From the NCBI GenBank assembly GCA_942491385.1, contig CALOAF010000005.1, forward strand, positions 434,001-498,000: a stretch of 64,000 nucleotides of DNA, given 5' to 3'. Position 1 is the stretch's first letter. The number at the start of each line of letters is the position of its first letter. Shown here piece by piece: positions 62,418 to 64,000 of the stretch. The position numbers were made by a program, and so were the translations under genes. Source of the DNA: UBA6170 sp942491385. GTDB lineage: Bacteria; Chloroflexota; Anaerolineae; Anaerolineales; Anaerolineaceae. The notes beneath the pieces were generated by a model. That model was not told the DNA's origin and searched no databases. It saw nothing but the letters and a program-made list of their open reading frames with translations.

Positions 62418-63744
62418 CTTGGTCGGATTCTCATCAATCCCCTGTTTTGCGTCCTCAACATCGTTTGGCAACAACAGGATTTCTTCAGATTGCTGCTCAA
62501 TTGCTGTAGGATCACGCCCCAAAGGTGAGTTTTCCAGCATTTGTTCGATCGCTGCTTTCAAACCTTGTTTACCAGGTTTCCGTTGCAGAAGTGTTTTTAT
62601 ATTCTCAGCAAATACTTTGGTTAGCTGTCGGGAGAGCGCTTGAATGCTTTCATTTGATAAACGTTGTCCACGCTCAAACCAGATCACGGCTGCATATCCC
62701 ATGACCACCGTCATAGAGACAGCCACTGCGGCAGATAACACCCAGCCGGGCAAACCACCCAATTTACTCAACTCATAGAAAACAGTACGCCCCAGAAAAC
62801 CCAATCCAAAGGATACCACCAGTTCCCGCGCGCGTTGCAGGGTGATTTTGTAATGATAGATTCTGGCTATTCCTAACACCATGACAGATTGGGTCACCAC
62901 CAAAGGTAAAAAATCAATCATTGGCAATGGTGTCAGTGCAATCGCAGCCGAGACAGAAGCCGCCGAGACAATTGAGCGCCAGGCCAATTGCCAGCGATAT
63001 TGCGGAAGTGCCTGACCCAAAGCAGCAATAATCTCAGGTTCGGTAGCGGCAATCATTTTCAGGAGATCTGAAATATTCTCGCCATTGCGGGCTGAGACCG
63101 GCAAAATTTGACCAGGTCCCCAGGTTTAATGCTTTGGCGCTATGATCCAGCAAACTTTTTATTTCCCGTTTTACCAAATCCTGTTTATTAAGGACAACTA
63201 CATAAGGTTTGCCGAGATTTGCTAACCTTAAATAAAGATCCAGTTCTGTCTGTTTGATGCCCTGAATCGCATCAAAAACAATGATCAGAAAATCAGCTTG
63301 CGCGGCAGCATCCAAGGCAATCTGCCGCTCACGTTCTCCTACCTCACCAATGGCATCCGCGCCGGGTGTATCCACGACCGCAAAAATACCCGCATCGGCC
63401 ACTTGCAAATCACGCGTAGTGCCTGGCAAAGGGCCGACAACAGCCTTATCCTGTTTTTGATAAATGAGCTGGTTATATAAAGTTGACTTGCCCACATTGG
63501 CTGGTCCAACAATCGCAATTTTATGCTTGTTGCCAAACGCCATCTTCATGTGGTCAGAACCCAATTTGAACAACAACTGCAGCATATTTGCTTTGGATGG
63601 GAACGCCTGAACCAGATCTATAAACGTCTTTTTCTCTGCGGAGGGTAATTTCTCCCACAGCTTATCGAAGATGATCCGTGTTTCTGGTGGTAATTGGCGT
63701 GCTATATCTTCAATTGTTGGCAACTGAGCGCTCCTTAGATCCAT
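62415..63744 (-). CDS. Era-like GTPase fused to DUF697, frameshifted
   Basis: A membrane-associated GTPase read in two frames. The N-terminal frame (63744 to about 63120) has G1 GPANVGKST, G2/G3 GTTRDLQV and VDTPGADAIG, and G4 LNKQDL. It then derails after AKALNLGTW. The C-terminal frame resumes with LPVSARNGENISD (G5-like SA) and continues into a DUF697 domain with hydrophobic helices (MIDFLPLVVTQSVM, GWVLSAAVAVSMTVV) to the stop at 62415. Removing one base of the C4 run at 63118-63121 joins the frames into a normal protein of about 442 residues. The error-like pattern matches pheS. Confidence 0.82.
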
Positions 63745-63818
63745 TCACTTTTCTTAATGCTACCATTAATTTTCCATTTCTAAACATCATCTCATTAAAA
63801 GGGCATCGAACAAGAAGA

Positions 63819-63858
63819 AGGGTGATTTTGGCAGGCCGATGCCTGCCAAAATCACCCT
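63819..63858 (-). terminator. 18-bp perfect hairpin
   Basis: AGGGTGATTTTGGCAGGC (63819-63836) pairs perfectly with 63841-63858, loop CGAT. On the minus strand TCTTCTTCTTG follows, weakly T-rich. It probably ends the gene that begins beyond the right edge. Confidence 0.55.
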
Positions 63859-63913
63859 CAAGACCCCATTTCGTAACACTCTTAAGTTATTGTTCTAACC
63901 TGCTATCCCTTGA

Positions 63914-64000
63914 TCAGTTTTCTAGATAGACCAGACCCGCCATTCCGGTCAATTTACCATTATAGAAAAACCCTGATATCCGTTCCCCATTGCCGGATAA
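63914..64000 (-). CDS. C-terminal end of a gene running in from the right edge (partial)
   Basis: The minus strand is open from the window edge to a TGA at 63914-63916, giving 28 residues ending in SGFFYNGKLTGMAGLVYLEN. The alternation of Gly, aromatic and hydrophobic residues suggests beta-strands (MORN-like at best). Too little is visible to name it. It reads toward the GTPase gene. Confidence 0.5.
   Translation of the reverse strand, partial: LSGNGERISGFFYNGKLTGMAGLVYLEN

Noticed and set aside
1..64000. Mobile elements, prophage, CRISPR or defence island
   Set aside because: No transposase, integrase, phage structural gene, direct-repeat array or recognised defence gene was seen; gene content is housekeeping, envelope and signalling.

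Overview
The window looks like a chromosomal stretch from an Anaerolineae-type member of the Chloroflexota. This is an inference from gene content: many membrane-anchored proteins with Thr/Pro-rich linkers, a YabE-like G5/3D protein, a lone BchI-type AAA+ protein, a Roadblock/V4R cassette, an SNF2 helicase next to a SWIM protein, and a T-box in front of pheS. GC content is moderate by eye. There is no phage, insertion sequence, CRISPR array or rRNA. Nearly all of it reads as core chromosome.

Layout. 1-3.7 kb: MacB/FtsX-type permease and HlyD-like lipoprotein, with the tail of an upstream gene that is probably the ATPase. 3.8-8.9 kb: small ABM-fold protein, a 420-base non-coding stretch with RNA-like structure, then SNF2 helicase and SWIM protein. 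9.0-11.7 kb: a four-gene operon (membrane protein, winged-helix regulator, ABC ATPase, ABC permease) behind a perfect-hexamer promoter and a 15-bp palindrome. 11.7-15.8 kb: Phe T-box leader, pheS (frameshifted), pheT. 15.9-21 kb: exported proteins, a solute-binding lipoprotein, tRNA-Cys and tRNA-Gly, and a zinc-protease-like lipoprotein. 21.4-24.4 kb: small membrane proteins, KNTase-like nucleotidyltransferase, Nudix, BchI-like ATPase. 24.5-27.2 kb: Roadblock, V4R, response regulator with degenerate GGDEF, and a frameshifted family 2 glycosyltransferase. 27.3-33 kb: rsmA, YabE-like protein, tRNA-Phe, a divergent Rel/Spo protein, Gfo/Idh/MocA oxidoreductase. 33-38.1 kb: small membrane protein; HAD, HExxH protein and C39-TPR operon; alpha/beta hydrolase. 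38.3-47.1 kb: miaB, M23 peptidase, AAC(3)-like protein, histidine kinase, MBL protein, asparaginase, endonuclease III, and on the minus strand dppA and Nudix. 47.3-52.1 kb: FmdB, DUF4173-like protein, flippase-like protein and FAD oxidoreductase. 52.1-55.9 kb: dnaA and RNase J with structured non-coding flanks. 56-64 kb: membrane proteins, PfkB kinase, GNAT, a PgsA/PatA-like lipid pair, LiaI/LiaF-like proteins and a frameshifted GTPase-DUF697.

The most useful observations are these. (1) Five genes have a -10 hexamer exactly 7 nt before the start codon, which implies leaderless mRNAs. (2) Three conserved genes each carry an apparent one-base insertion, which suggests sequence error more than gene decay. 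(3) A complete Phe T-box has a TTC specifier. (4) A self-contained regulated ABC operon has its probable operator at the transcription start. (5) A 20-base hairpin motif occurs twice (33041 and 56471). (6) Two intergenic regions may encode structured RNAs (about 4127-4290 and about 54013-54127). (7) The Rel/Spo protein lacks conserved synthetase residues, and the MBL protein lacks the usual metal ligands. No single dramatic new defence or biosynthetic system is evident.
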